Assembly (NCBI RefSeq): GCF_015352455.1
Contig: NZ_JADKPN010000010.1
Location: 124,001 to 188,000 of the forward strand
DNA from: Nocardioides islandensis
Lineage (GTDB): Bacteria; Actinomycetota; Actinomycetes; Propionibacteriales; Nocardioidaceae
DNA: 64,000 bases
Reading direction: 5' to 3'
Shown: positions 16,573-24,988 of the stretch, piece after piece
Layout of the letters: each line of letters begins with the position of its first letter
Numbering within the stretch: the first letter of the stretch is position 1
Translations under genes and position numbers: made by a program
The notes under the pieces: model-generated
Told to the model about the DNA's origin: nothing
The model's input: the letters and a program-made list of their open reading frames with translations, nothing else
The model's database searches: none

Positions 16573-17912
16573 CCATCACGACCGTCGACCCGGCCACCGG
16601 CCGCGACCTCGCGACGTACAACGTCTTCGACGAGGCCGCGGTCGATCGTGCGCTGGGGGCGGCGTACGCGGCCTTCCAGACGTGGTCCTCATCTCCCCTG
16701 ACCGAGCGGACCTCACTCCTCCGCTCGGTCGGCAAGCTGCTGACCGAGCGGCGCGAGGAGTACGCCGCGCTGATCACCGCCGAGATGGGCAAGCCGCTCG
16801 CCGAGGCGCTGGCCGAGATCGACAAGTGCGCGTGGAACTGCGACGTCGTCGCCGAGCTCGCGCCGGACTGGCTGGCCGACCACGTCGTTCCTTCAGGTGC
16901 CACGAGGTCGTGGCTGTCGTACGAGCCGCTGGGCGTCGTGTTCGCGGTGATGCCGTGGAACTACCCGTTCTGGCAGGTGCTGCGGTTCGCGTGCGCGGCG
17001 CTGGTCGCGGGCAACGCCGGCGTGCTGAAGCACTCGCCGAACGTGACGGGGTGCGCGCTGGCCATTGCTGCTCTGTTCTCGGACGCGGGTGCGCCCGCCG
17101 GCCTCTTCACCACTCTCGTCCTGGCCGACTCGCAGCTGGCCGAGATGACGCCGCGCATCGTGTCGGACCCTCGGGTCGCGGCCGTGACGCTGACGGGCTC
17201 TGAACGGGCCGGCGTCGCCATCGGCGCCGCCGCCGGCGCCGCGCTCAAGAAGAGCGTGCTGGAGCTCGGCGGATCCGACCCCTTCGTGGTGCTCGACGAC
17301 GCTGACCTCTCGGCCGCGGCCGACGCGGCCGTGAAGTCCCGCTTCGGCAACGGCGGTCAGTCGTGCATCTCGGCCAAGCGGTTCATCGTCTCCGAGTCGG
17401 TGGCGGACGCTTTCGTGGCCTTGCTGGTCGCACGTCTCGTGGGCTTCCCGATGGGGCCGCTGGCACGCGCCGACCTGCGGGACGAGCTGGACCGGCAGGT
17501 TCAGACCTCGGTCGCCGAGGGCGCGGTGCTGGTGACCGGTGGCGCTCTCGTCGACGGTCCCGGCTGGCACTACGAGCCGACGATCCTCGACCATGTCACC
17601 CCGCGCATGACCGCCTTCGACGAGGAGACCTTCGGCCCGTTGGCGGCCGTGGTCCGCGCCCGTGACGACGACCACGCCGTCGAGCTGGCCAACGACACGG
17701 CGTACGGCCTCGGCGCCTCGGTCTGGTCTCAGTCCGACCGTGGGCTCGCCGTGGGCCGCCGCATCCGGTCCGGCGCGCTGTTCGTGAACGCGATGGTCGC
17801 CTCCGACCCCCGGCTCCCGTTCGGCGGCATCGGCCGGTCCGGGTACGGGCGCGAGCTCTCCGCCGAGGGCACCCGCGAGTTCACCAACGTCCGGACCATG
17901 GTGGTCGCATGA
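16569..17912 (+). CDS. Aldehyde dehydrogenase, succinate-semialdehyde-dehydrogenase-like
   Basis: NAD(P)+-dependent aldehyde dehydrogenase of 447 aa. MPWNYPFWQVLRF, general base E232 in LELGGSDPF and nucleophile C266 in NGGQSCISAK are in place. The sequence type matches the SSADH-like group and suggests a semialdehyde from side-chain or ring cleavage. One oddity is at residues 288-300, where LVARLVGFPMGPLAR lacks about ten residues of the usual VGDP-x(6)-GPLAR loop, which helps shape the cofactor site. The reading frame is intact and overlaps both neighbours by 4 bp. Confidence 0.9.
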   Translation: MTITTVDPATGRDLATYNVFDEAAVDRALGAAYAAFQTWSSSPLTERTSLLRSVGKLLTERREEYAALITAEMGKPLAEALAEIDKCAWNCDVVAELAPDWLADHVVPSGATRSWLSYEPLGVVFAVMPWNYPFWQVLRFACAALVAGNAGVLKHSPNVTGCALAIAALFSDAGAPAGLFTTLVLADSQLAEMTPRIVSDPRVAAVTLTGSERAGVAIGAAAGAALKKSVLELGGSDPFVVLDDADLSAAADAAVKSRFGNGGQSCISAKRFIVSESVADAFVALLVARLVGFPMGPLARADLRDELDRQVQTSVAEGAVLVTGGALVDGPGWHYEPTILDHVTPRMTAFDEETFGPLAAVVRARDDDHAVELANDTAYGLGASVWSQSDRGLAVGRRIRSGALFVNAMVASDPRLPFGGIGRSGYGRELSAEGTREFTNVRTMVVA

Positions 17913-18496
17913 GGTTCGACCACGTCGGCATCAACGTGGGCGCACTCGCGGCGATGCGGGACTGGTACGTCGCCGCCCTCGGCCTCGAGGTCGAGTTCGA
18001 GTTCGCGCTGACCGAGTTCGGCTTCAGCGGCGCCATGCTCCGCTCCCCCGACGGCTACCGCGTCGAGCTGCTGCACCGCGAGGGCAACGTCCCCGGCATC
18101 GGCGTCTCGCGTCCGATGGATGCGGCTCTGACCCGCGGCCTCGGCCACCTGGCCTTGACGGTCGACGACCTCTCCACGACGCACGCCTCCCTGCTGGCCC
18201 TCGGCGCCACCGAGCGCATGCCTCCGAGCCCCTCGCCCGAGCCCGGGGTACGGATCTCCTTCGTCAGCGACCCCGAGGGCAACCTCATCGAGCTCCTGGA
18301 CCGTTCTCTGCTGGTCGAGCCGGGCGAGCCCCTGGGCGAGCCCGTGTCGAGACCCGGTGACCCCATGCTGGTCGAGCCGGGCGAGCCCCTGGGCGAGCCC
18401 GTGTCGAGACCCGGTGACCCCATGCTGGTCGAGCCGGGCGAGCCCCTGGGCGAGCCCGTGTCGAGACCCGGTGACGATCCAAGCAACGTCCCATGA
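17909..18496 (+). CDS. VOC-superfamily protein (glyoxalase/dioxygenase fold) with repeat-encoded tail
   Basis: One VOC unit pair of about 130 residues (FDHVGINVGALAAMRDWYVAALGLEVEFEF ... GLGHLALTVDDL ... DPEGNLIELLDR) is followed by an unusual 60-residue tail. Metal-ligand candidates are H5, the Glu in RVELLHR, His in GHLALTV and Glu in NLIELL. The tail is three copies of a 19-residue unit (LVEPGEPLGEPVSRPGDPM) from a 57-bp tandem repeat and is unlikely to be part of the fold. The protein may be an isomerase, lyase or dioxygenase for the pathway. It overlaps both neighbours by 4 bp. Confidence 0.82.
   Translation: MRFDHVGINVGALAAMRDWYVAALGLEVEFEFALTEFGFSGAMLRSPDGYRVELLHREGNVPGIGVSRPMDAALTRGLGHLALTVDDLSTTHASLLALGATERMPPSPSPEPGVRISFVSDPEGNLIELLDRSLLVEPGEPLGEPVSRPGDPMLVEPGEPLGEPVSRPGDPMLVEPGEPLGEPVSRPGDDPSNVP
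18311..18474. repeat. Tandem 57-bp repeat (three copies) made of a dispersed palindrome
   Basis: Copies start at 18311, 18368 and 18425, and the last is cut at 50 bp. Each carries TGGTCGAGC near its left end and GTGTCGAGACC near its right end, matching the dispersed element at 5927 and the inverted one at 23746. 57 is divisible by 3, so the VOC reading frame is preserved. The three copies look identical, which implies recent expansion. Confidence 0.9.
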
Positions 18497-19266
18497 CCGG
18501 CCGGCTGGCAGGCAAGATCGCCCTGATCACCGGCGTCGGCGGCGGCATGGGCGTCGAGGCCGCGCGCCGCCTCTGCGCCGAGGGCGCCCGCGTCGTCGGC
18601 TGCGACCTCTCCCCCGAGGGCGCCGCGAAGACCGAAGCCCTGGTCCGCGACGCCGGCGGCGAGATCACCGTGATGGGCGGCGTCGACCTCGGCGACCCCG
18701 AACAAGCCCGTACCTGGGTGGACGCCGCCGTGGCGACGTACGACGGCATCGACATCCTCTACAACAACGCCTCCACCCAGCGGTTCGGCGCGATCGACGA
18801 GCTGAGCATCGAGGACTGGGACTTCACGATGAGGAACGAGCTCGACCTCGTCTACTACACGGTGCGCGCCGCGTGGCCGCACCTGAAGGCGTACGGCGGC
18901 GGCTCGATCATCAACGTCGGCTCGATCGCCGCCCTGCGCGGCGTCGAGTTCATGCCGCAGAACGCCCACTCCACCGCCAAGGGCGGCGTCATCGCCCTCA
19001 CCCTCCAGCTCGTCGTCGAGGGCGGCCCCCACGGCATCCGCGCCAACGTCATCAGCCCCGGCATGACCTCGACCCCCAACACCGCCGGCCTCCTCGCCGA
19101 CCCTCCCGAGCGCATGAAGCGCGTCGTCCTCGACCGCATCCCCCTCGGCCGCGTCGGCCAGCCCGAGGACGTCGTCAACGCCGCCGTCTTCCTGGCCTCC
19201 GACGAGTCCTCGTGGATCTCGGGGACGAACATCGTGGTCGACGGCGGTGGCTCGGTCCTCGGCTGA
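18493..19266 (+). CDS. SDR-family oxidoreductase with His in place of catalytic Tyr
   Basis: Short-chain dehydrogenase of 257 aa. It has the cofactor motif TGVGGGMG, NNAS and S144 in NVGSIA. The usual YxxxK is H159-S-T-A-K163, so Tyr is replaced by His. The same change occurs in the paralogue at 37410 (H141, K145), and the two share LY.NA..TRFG.I...DW.F..R.ELD. with many identities. Either His takes the acid/base role or the reaction is not a classical alcohol oxidation. It overlaps the VOC stop and ends the operon. Weak hairpins, for example GGGCC-CTGAT-GGCCC at 19349-19363, lie between it and the convergent gene. Confidence 0.88.
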   Translation: MTGRLAGKIALITGVGGGMGVEAARRLCAEGARVVGCDLSPEGAAKTEALVRDAGGEITVMGGVDLGDPEQARTWVDAAVATYDGIDILYNNASTQRFGAIDELSIEDWDFTMRNELDLVYYTVRAAWPHLKAYGGGSIINVGSIAALRGVEFMPQNAHSTAKGGVIALTLQLVVEGGPHGIRANVISPGMTSTPNTAGLLADPPERMKRVVLDRIPLGRVGQPEDVVNAAVFLASDESSWISGTNIVVDGGGSVLG

Positions 19267-19388
19267 CAGACGGGTCCCTCCGCGGGCTCATCCGGAGGAG
19301 TGCCGGGCCGCATGCCCGCGCCACCGAGGCGGGAGCACCGTCGGTGATGGGCCCTGATGGCCCTCGTGGACGGGTGGAAGCTGCACGG

Positions 19389-19826
19389 TCACGGATGAAG
19401 CTGCTCGACGAGGGACTTGAGATTGGCGAGCTCCTTGCGGCCTTCCCGCGGGTTGAGGATGGCCAGCTCAGCCAGCCGTGCGATCGGTGCGAGGCTCGGA
19501 CGCCAGCGAGCTCGAGCATGGATCCGGAGCTGCGTACCGCCCGACTCCTCGTCGAGCCGGGAGGTGACGTCGAGTCGCAGACCGAAGGAGGCGTCGGTCC
19601 TCGTCACGAGCTCGCTCGGGCTCTCGGCCGACAGGACGACCGTGGTCGCTGACAGTCGGCCGCGACTGGAGACATAGGTCGAGCCGACCTGGCCAGGCGC
19701 TCCTTCCACCCGAGTGACAACGGGCTTGCCCGTCTGCCAGTCAGGGACCCGACTGGGATCGACGTAGACACGCCACACCTGCGCGGGAGTGGCCTTGATC
19801 CACACCGACAGGTCGAGCGAACCCAT
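19389..19826 (-). CDS. SRPBCC-family (START-like) protein
   Basis: Protein of 145 aa with the Bet v1/START-like pattern: SLDLSVWIKATPAQVWRVYVDPSRVPDW at the N-terminus, beta strands (GSTYVSSRGRLSATTVVL) and a C-terminal helix (NPREGRKELANLKSLVEQL). Members bind hydrophobic ligands or act as cyclases, and none can be singled out. ATG at 19826 directly precedes the conserved first strand. It is in the same direction as the acetyltransferase-like gene, 58 bp downstream of it. It does not look like part of the catabolic operons. Confidence 0.75.
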   Translation of the reverse strand: MGSLDLSVWIKATPAQVWRVYVDPSRVPDWQTGKPVVTRVEGAPGQVGSTYVSSRGRLSATTVVLSAESPSELVTRTDASFGLRLDVTSRLDEESGGTQLRIHARARWRPSLAPIARLAELAILNPREGRKELANLKSLVEQLHP

Positions 19827-19884
19827 ACGAGCACCCTGCTGGGTGGTGCCACTCGACACAAGCCGACCTCCGGCCGCGTCGGTG

Positions 19885-20658
19885 CTAGGCCTCCAGGTCC
19901 GGGTGCACCATCCACACGTTGGGCTCCCAGTAGAGGCCCTGGTCACTCGACCGATCGATGTGGACGGGAGCCAGACCTTCGGGGAACACGTAGTCGCCCG
20001 TTTCGGGGAACGCCATCGCGGTCCACGACTCCCATTCCTCGACCGTGCCCGTGATCCGCAACGACTGGGGCAGTGAGGTCGAGACGCGGGCCCCGAGACG
20101 TTCATGGATGCGCATCCACGGATCGAACAGCTGTCCATCTTCTCGACGCCACCGGACGTAGCTGTCGATCGGCGACAGGGGGTAGTGCTCCTTCGCGGAC
20201 GGCCGAACCGGAGCGATGAAGTGCGTCAGGCCGTGACGCTCCCCGATGGTGCGCATGGCCCTGAGCAGCTGCTCCGCGAGCCCTCGGGCGCGACCTTCGC
20301 GCGGAGTCTCGGCCGCCAGCGCGCACAGTGTGTTGGCACGTTCGCCTCCTGGCCGGACGAAGATCTGCTCCATCGCGGCGTCGATCCCGTCCGGAAGAGT
20401 GTGATCGACCCCGTCCCACCACAACGGCGCCGTGTGTCCTTCGGCCACCACCTCGTCGCTGGTGTCCTCGTGCAGCACGAACTGGAACTCGGGGAAGTCC
20501 ACGTCCAGACGTCCCCACCACTGGTTCAGAACGTCTCCGTGCAGGTTGTACTCCGGCCACACCGACTCCGACGGGATGCCGCGCTCCCACAGGTCCGGTC
20601 GATCCGCGGCGGTGTGCATGGTGAGCGGCATGAGGTCATCATCAGCGATGATCGTCAT
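19885..20658 (-). CDS. GNAT-like acetyltransferase protein, function unknown
   Basis: Soluble protein of 257 aa. The middle segment LCALAAETPREGRARGLAEQLLRAMRTIGERHG resembles the acetyl-CoA-binding loop and helix of GNAT enzymes (R/Q-x-x-G-x-G/A pattern: GRARGLAEQLL). The flanking strands FQFVLHEDTSDEVVAEGHTAPLWW also fit a GNAT beta sheet. No close family can be named. Its neighbours on either side are unrelated to the catabolic pathway. Confidence 0.6.
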   Translation of the reverse strand: MTIIADDDLMPLTMHTAADRPDLWERGIPSESVWPEYNLHGDVLNQWWGRLDVDFPEFQFVLHEDTSDEVVAEGHTAPLWWDGVDHTLPDGIDAAMEQIFVRPGGERANTLCALAAETPREGRARGLAEQLLRAMRTIGERHGLTHFIAPVRPSAKEHYPLSPIDSYVRWRREDGQLFDPWMRIHERLGARVSTSLPQSLRITGTVEEWESWTAMAFPETGDYVFPEGLAPVHIDRSSDQGLYWEPNVWMVHPDLEA

Positions 20659-20752
20659 CCGCGACCACGACCAGGTCGGTGGGAGCCTGCGTGGTTCATC
20701 GGGTCAAGGGCTCCGACATGGGCAGTTGATCCCGTCTGCCTAGGGTGGAGAC

Positions 20753-21547
20753 ATGACGGACTCGATCGACCTGCCCGACGACACCGTGACCCTGGCTGCC
20801 GGCTCGGCAATGCCTTTGCTGGGTTTCGGGACCTGGCAGATCAAGGGCGACGACGCCGTCCGTGCCACCTCGGTGGCCCTCGAGGCCGGTTATCGCCACC
20901 TCGACACCGCGACGGTCTACGGTAACGAGGGCGAGGTGGGACGCGCCCTGGCGGAGAGCGGGGTGCCGCGCGAGGAGGTCTTCGTGACCACCAAGTGCCC
21001 GCCCAGCAGGACCGGACACGAGCTCGACACTCTCAAGGAGAGTCTCGACCTGCTGCAGACGGACCACGTCAACCTGTGGCTGATCCATTGGCCCGGCGAC
21101 GGGTCGTCCAACACCGACATCTGGCGCGCGTTCGGCGAGGCCCGCGAGATGGGGCTCGCCCGCGAGATCGGCGTCAGCAACTTCGACGCCGCGCTCCTCG
21201 ACGAGGTCTCCGAGGCCACGGGGCTCACCCCGGCCGTCAACCAGATCGAGTGGAGCCCATTTCTGTACGACGCCGCGACCGTGGCCGAGCACCGCGAGCG
21301 CGACATCGTGCTCGAGGGGTACAGCGCCCTGCGCGGCGGCACGCTCGACCACCCCACGATCCTGGAGATCGCCGAGCGCGAGGACCGTACGGCCGCCCAG
21401 GTCATCATCCGGTGGCACCTCCAGCACGGCTTCGTGGTCATCCCCAAGTCCGTGCACCCGGAGCGGATCCGCTCCAACGCGCACGTCGCCGGGTTCACGC
21501 TCGGAGACGACGACATGGCCGCCCTCGACGCCCTCGGGAAGGGCTAG
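20753..21547 (+). CDS. Aldo/keto reductase
   Basis: NADPH-dependent reductase of 264 aa with the (beta/alpha)8 AKR fold. The tetrad is visible as Asp and Tyr in HLDTATVYGNE, Lys in VTTKCPP and His in LIHWP. The cofactor motif is VVIPKSVHPERIRSN at the C-terminal end. It is similar in length and pattern to 2,5-diketo-gluconate reductase-type enzymes (AKR5). It stands alone on the plus strand between minus-strand genes, and involvement in the aromatic pathway is not supported by a shared promoter. Confidence 0.9.
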   Translation: MTDSIDLPDDTVTLAAGSAMPLLGFGTWQIKGDDAVRATSVALEAGYRHLDTATVYGNEGEVGRALAESGVPREEVFVTTKCPPSRTGHELDTLKESLDLLQTDHVNLWLIHWPGDGSSNTDIWRAFGEAREMGLAREIGVSNFDAALLDEVSEATGLTPAVNQIEWSPFLYDAATVAEHRERDIVLEGYSALRGGTLDHPTILEIAEREDRTAAQVIIRWHLQHGFVVIPKSVHPERIRSNAHVAGFTLGDDDMAALDALGKG

Positions 21548-21611
21548 CGCGGCACTGGACGAGGCTGACGCCGGCGACCTGCTTGCCGGTGGCTGTGGCG
21601 ACGCCGGTTGG

Positions 21612-21917
21612 CTACCTGCTCAGCAGGACGTCACAGTCGAAGAACTCAGGCGGCCCGGCCAGGACACTCCCCATGGTTTCCCGGATGCGCTGCAGGGGTT
21701 CCTGGCGCCTGGGGTCCACCTCGCGCGCACGAGCCTTCTCCTCGCTCTCGAACACCACGACCGTGAACAGCTCGGTCGGATCCTTCTGGCTGCGCATCAC
21801 CAGCGTCTGCACGAGACCGGAGTCCTCCTGCTCGACGGCACGTAGTTGCTCGAAGACCTCCAGAACTGCGGCTTCACTCTCCGGCTTCGTGCTGACGCGC
21901 TGGATCTGTGCCCACAT
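21612..21917 (-). CDS. ABM-fold small protein
   Basis: Protein of 101 aa (MWAQIQRVSTKPESEAAVLEVFEQLRAVEQEDSGLVQTLVMRSQKDPTELF..., with the C-terminal FFDCDVL). The pattern is that of antibiotic-biosynthesis-monooxygenase/stress-response dimeric barrels. It is divergent from the extradiol dioxygenase operon at 22080. It has its own likely promoter, TTGCCG (22001-21996), 17 bp, TAGCCT (21978-21973). Function unknown. Confidence 0.7.
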   Translation of the reverse strand: MWAQIQRVSTKPESEAAVLEVFEQLRAVEQEDSGLVQTLVMRSQKDPTELFTVVVFESEEKARAREVDPRRQEPLQRIRETMGSVLAGPPEFFDCDVLLSR

Positions 21918-21972
21918 GCCTGACCACCTCTGTCCGGGATAGCCCCGTTCGGCACACCTGGCCGCTCGTCGG

Positions 21973-22001
21973 AGGCTAGGCGGACGCCGGTGGCGCGGCA
22001 A
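21973..22001 (-). promoter_or_regulatory. Predicted promoter of the 21612-21917 gene
   Basis: On the minus strand TTGCCG (22001-21996) and TAGCCT (21978-21973) are 17 bp apart, a good primary-sigma spacing. The start codon is about 50 bases downstream. The module palindrome at 22020-22032 lies just upstream and could affect both directions. Confidence 0.4.
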
Positions 22002-22019
22002 TGCCCGCCGCCCGGCGGT

Positions 22020-22073
22020 GATGCCAGGCATCACGTACTCGAGGTTCCCCCGACACCCACCCGTACCTACGGT
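22020..22073 (+). promoter_or_regulatory. Palindrome plus leaderless promoter of ring-cleavage operon (site C)
   Basis: GATGCCAGGCATC (22020-22032), 12 bp, TTCCCC (22045-22050), 17 bp, TACGGT (22068-22073). The ATG of the dioxygenase follows six bases later with no ribosome site, so the transcript should start at the ATG. Confidence 0.7.
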
Positions 22074-22079
22074 CGCACC

Positions 22080-23030
22080 ATGAGCGGCAACCTCAACGAG
22101 TTCGGGATCACCCACCTGCGCCACGTCGACCTGGCGGTGCCGGACTACGAGACCCAGCGCACCTTCTACCGCGACACCTGGGGCCTCACCGAGGAGGGCA
22201 AGGACGGCGACCTGTCGTACTTCGCCGCGGAGGGCTCCCCCGAGCAGTACGTCGTCCGGCTGCGGCAGGCGGACGAGAAGCGGCTCGACCTCATCGCGTT
22301 CGGCGCCGACTCGAACGACTCCGTCGACAAGCTCGCCGCCAAGCTCGGCGGCGAGGGCGTGCAGCTCGTCGGCGACCCGGGCGAGCTGCAGACCGCCGGC
22401 GGGGGCTACGGGTTCCGGTTCTTCGACCTCGACGGGCGGACCATCGAGGTCTCCTCGGACGTCGCCACGAGGCAGCACCGCGCGGTCGAGGAGGGCGAGG
22501 CGATCCCGGTGCGGATCTCGCACGCGGTGATGAACTCCAACGACCCGAACGCGACGCGCGACTGGTACACCAAGTACCTCGGCTTCCAGCTCTCGGACTC
22601 GCTCTGGAGCCAGCACATGGGCGAGATGATGCACTTCATGCGGTGCAACGACTGGCACCACAGCCTGGCGATCGCCCGCGGCCCGCACACCTCGGTGCAC
22701 CACGTGTCGTTCGAGATGCGCGGCCTCGACGAGTACATGCGTGGCACCGGCCGCGTCATGCGCGCCGGCATCAAGAAGGTCTGGGGACCGGGTCGGCACC
22801 TGGCCGGCAACAACACGTTCTCCTACTTCATCGACCCGAGCGGCAACACGATGGAGTACACGACCGAGCTCGAGCGCCTCAGCACCGACGAGTGGCACCC
22901 GTCGCTGCACGACATCGCCGACCCCAACGTGCAGGACCAGTGGGGCACCGCCGACCCGATGTCGGAGATCATCGCCCGCGAGTCCTTCAACGACCCCGAC
23001 AAGGGCGTCTTCGTCGCTCCGCCGGTCTGA
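22080..23030 (+). CDS. Extradiol ring-cleavage dioxygenase (type I, two-domain VOC)
   Basis: Fe(II)-dependent meta-cleavage dioxygenase of 316 aa with two VOC modules. The ligands fit the catechol 2,3-dioxygenase/BphC pattern: H148 (ISHAVMN), H208 (SVHHVSFE) and E259 (NTMEYTTEL). Candidate catalytic H193/H194 is in DWHHSLAIA. It should open a catechol-type ring made by the monooxygenase at 10053. The ATG sits six bases after the -10 box of module site C, supporting this start. The SDR gene that follows overlaps by one base (TGATG). Confidence 0.93.
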   Translation: MSGNLNEFGITHLRHVDLAVPDYETQRTFYRDTWGLTEEGKDGDLSYFAAEGSPEQYVVRLRQADEKRLDLIAFGADSNDSVDKLAAKLGGEGVQLVGDPGELQTAGGGYGFRFFDLDGRTIEVSSDVATRQHRAVEEGEAIPVRISHAVMNSNDPNATRDWYTKYLGFQLSDSLWSQHMGEMMHFMRCNDWHHSLAIARGPHTSVHHVSFEMRGLDEYMRGTGRVMRAGIKKVWGPGRHLAGNNTFSYFIDPSGNTMEYTTELERLSTDEWHPSLHDIADPNVQDQWGTADPMSEIIARESFNDPDKGVFVAPPV

Positions 23031-23800
23031 TGGACCTGTCCGGCAAGGTCGTCGTCGTCACCGGCGCCGCCCGCGGACAGGGTGAGGCCGAGGCGCGAGC
23101 CCTCGAAGCCGCCGGCGCAACCGTCATCGCCACCGACGTCCTCCCCTTCGACGGCAGGCATCTGGACGTGACGTCGTACGACGCGTGGTCCGAGCTCGCC
23201 GAAGACCTCCGCGCCGAGCACGGCGAGGTGCACGGGCTGGTCAACAACGCCGGTGTGGCGGGCCGCGACCGGCTGCCCGACGTACCCCTCGACGCCTGGA
23301 ACCAGACCTTCGCCATCAACGTGACCGGTCCCCTGCTGGGCATCCAGGCCCTCGCGCCGCTGATGAAGCCCGGCGCCAGCATCGTCAACATCTGCTCGGT
23401 CGCGGCGCTGAGCGGGCACGTGGCCGCGGCGTACACCGCGAGCAAGTGGGCCCTGCGCGGCCTCTCCCGCACGGCGTCCCTCGAGCTCGGCGCCCGAGGC
23501 ATTCGCGTCAACGCCGTCATGCCGGGCCTGGTCGAGACGCCGTTGATGGAGAACGCCTCGCCGGCGTTCCGCGGGGCCGCGCTGGCCGAGATCCCGCTCG
23601 GTCGCACGGGTCAGGTCGACGACATCGCACCGCTCATCGTGTTCCTGATGTCGGACGGGTCGGCGTACATGAACGGCGCCGAGATCGCCGTCGACGGCGG
23701 CCTCACCGCGCACGTCTCGCACAAGGGCATCGCCGACGCCATCGGGGTCTCGACACCGCTCGCTGGCGCTCGCGGGCTCGACCACCATGGGGACCGATGA
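23030..23800 (+). CDS. SDR-family oxidoreductase
   Basis: Classical short-chain dehydrogenase of 256 aa. It has TGAARGQGE, NNAG, the Ser of NICSVAA and a complete YTASK, so unlike the SDRs at 18493 and 37410 it keeps the catalytic Tyr. The C-terminus is extended by about 16 residues (GVSTPLAGARGLDHHG) encoded by a dispersed palindromic repeat (23746-23786) beyond the normal SDR end (VDGGLTAHV). It overlaps the FAH gene by 4 bp. The predicted role is oxidation or reduction of a ring-cleavage intermediate. Confidence 0.9.
   Translation: MDLSGKVVVVTGAARGQGEAEARALEAAGATVIATDVLPFDGRHLDVTSYDAWSELAEDLRAEHGEVHGLVNNAGVAGRDRLPDVPLDAWNQTFAINVTGPLLGIQALAPLMKPGASIVNICSVAALSGHVAAAYTASKWALRGLSRTASLELGARGIRVNAVMPGLVETPLMENASPAFRGAALAEIPLGRTGQVDDIAPLIVFLMSDGSAYMNGAEIAVDGGLTAHVSHKGIADAIGVSTPLAGARGLDHHGDR
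23746..23786. repeat. Dispersed palindromic repeat in 3' end of SDR gene (inverted orientation)
   Basis: Begins GGTCTCGACAC and ends GGGCTCGACCACC, with the inner repeat GCTCGCTGGCGCTCGC. Its reverse complement has the same TGGTCGAGC and TGTCGAGACC ends as the elements at 5927 and 18311. It encodes the extra C-terminal residues of the SDR. Confidence 0.75.
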
Positions 23801-24660
23801 GGCTCGGCACGCTCAAGGGTCAAGGAGGCGCGGTCCTCACCGACGACGGGGCGTACCTCCTGCCCGACGGACTGACCGTCGGCGACCTGCTGGCGCAGGG
23901 CTTGGAGCGCACGCTCGAGCACGGATCCACGGCAGCTCGCGGGAGTCCGTTGCCCTACGGGCCCGAGTCGCTCGAACTGCCGTACTTCCCGACCAGCGTC
24001 CGCGACTTCGTCACCTTCGAGTCCCACGTCGAGGGCGTGCGGCGCAGCATCGAGGGCAGTCCAGGGGTGCCGGAGGCGTGGTACGACGCGCCGACCTTCT
24101 ACTTCACCAACCCGCACGCGCTGTACGGACCCGGCCAGCCGATCCCGAAGCCGGAGCGGTGCCACGCGCTCGACTACGAGATGGAGGTCGGCGCGGTCGT
24201 CGGGCCGGACCTCGAGATCGTCGGCTACACGATCGTCAACGACTGGTCGGCCCGCGACATCCAGGCCCGCGAGATGCAGGTCGGCCTCGGCCCCGCGAAG
24301 GGCAAGGACTTCGCCACCTCGATCGGCCCGTGGGTGGTCACGGCCGACGAGCTCGCGCCGTACCTCACCGACGACGGCTTCCTCGACCTCGACTGCCAGG
24401 CGTTCGTCAACGGCGAGCGCCTCGGACACGACCGGCTGTCGCACATGCGGTGGACGTTCGCCGAGATGGTCGCGTACGCCGTGCGCGACTCCGTCGTGAA
24501 GCCCGGCGACCTGCTCGCGTCCGGGACGACGGGTGGCGGCGGCTGCCTGGCCGAGCTCTGGGGGCGCAACGGCGAGCGCACTCCCCCGCCCCTCGAGATC
24601 GGCGATGTCGTGCGCCTGGAGGTCGAGGGAATCGGCACCCTCGAAGCCGCCATCGCGTAG
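23797..24660 (+). CDS. Fumarylacetoacetate hydrolase family protein (2 of 4)
   Basis: FAH-fold enzyme of 287 aa. Marks are DFVTFESHVEG, YEMEVGAVVG (E-x-E), NDWSARDIQAREM and KGKDFATSIGPWVVT. It follows the extradiol dioxygenase and SDR genes in one operon, the usual place for a hydrolase or hydratase acting on the ring-cleavage product. It is a close paralogue of the FAH protein at 15592 but lacks that protein's Pro-rich tail. ATG 23797 overlaps the SDR stop. Confidence 0.9.
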   Translation: MRLGTLKGQGGAVLTDDGAYLLPDGLTVGDLLAQGLERTLEHGSTAARGSPLPYGPESLELPYFPTSVRDFVTFESHVEGVRRSIEGSPGVPEAWYDAPTFYFTNPHALYGPGQPIPKPERCHALDYEMEVGAVVGPDLEIVGYTIVNDWSARDIQAREMQVGLGPAKGKDFATSIGPWVVTADELAPYLTDDGFLDLDCQAFVNGERLGHDRLSHMRWTFAEMVAYAVRDSVVKPGDLLASGTTGGGGCLAELWGRNGERTPPPLEIGDVVRLEVEGIGTLEAAIA

Positions 24661-24720
24661 GGAGCAAGATCACAGCGGCGCCATCTTTGGATCGTTCCAA
24701 TCCCTTGCCACACTGGAGTC

Positions 24721-24963
24721 ATGCGACTCATCGACGAGCTCAACGTCCTGCACAGCTCGTACGTCACCGCGATCAACGGCGCCGTCGAGCAGAACGACCT
24801 GGTCCGGGCCGAGCAGCTGGCCCACGCCTACGACGAGGAGGCGATCCAGCTGATCGCCACCCGCGAGGGCAAGACCCACCTGCTGCCGATCACCCGGCCG
24901 GCCACGGTCGAGACGCCGCTGCGCCGCTGGGTGTCCCGCCTGCGCGCGGGCCTCGCCGCCTGA
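24721..24963 (+). CDS. Small conserved-looking helical protein, function unknown
   Basis: Protein of 80 aa, predicted mostly helical (MRLIDELNVLHSSYVTAIN..., then LAHAYDEEAIQLIATREGKTHLLP). A Shine-Dalgarno-like TGGAG lies 3 bp before the ATG. Codon use is like the neighbours. It sits between the FAH gene and module site D. I do not recognise a family and no catalytic motif is visible. Confidence 0.6.
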   Translation: MRLIDELNVLHSSYVTAINGAVEQNDLVRAEQLAHAYDEEAIQLIATREGKTHLLPITRPATVETPLRRWVSRLRAGLAA

Positions 24964-24988
24964 CCCAGCACGCTCCATCGGGCGCGCG

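Noticed and set aside
16887..16912. Possible further palindromic insert in the aldehyde dehydrogenase gene (GTGCCACGAGGTCG, also near 26766)
   Set aside because: The shared 14 bases lack the paired ends of the dispersed elements and encode different frames; likely coincidence.
18311..18474. CRISPR array
   Set aside because: The repeats are directly adjacent with no unique spacers and are translated in frame; no cas genes nearby.
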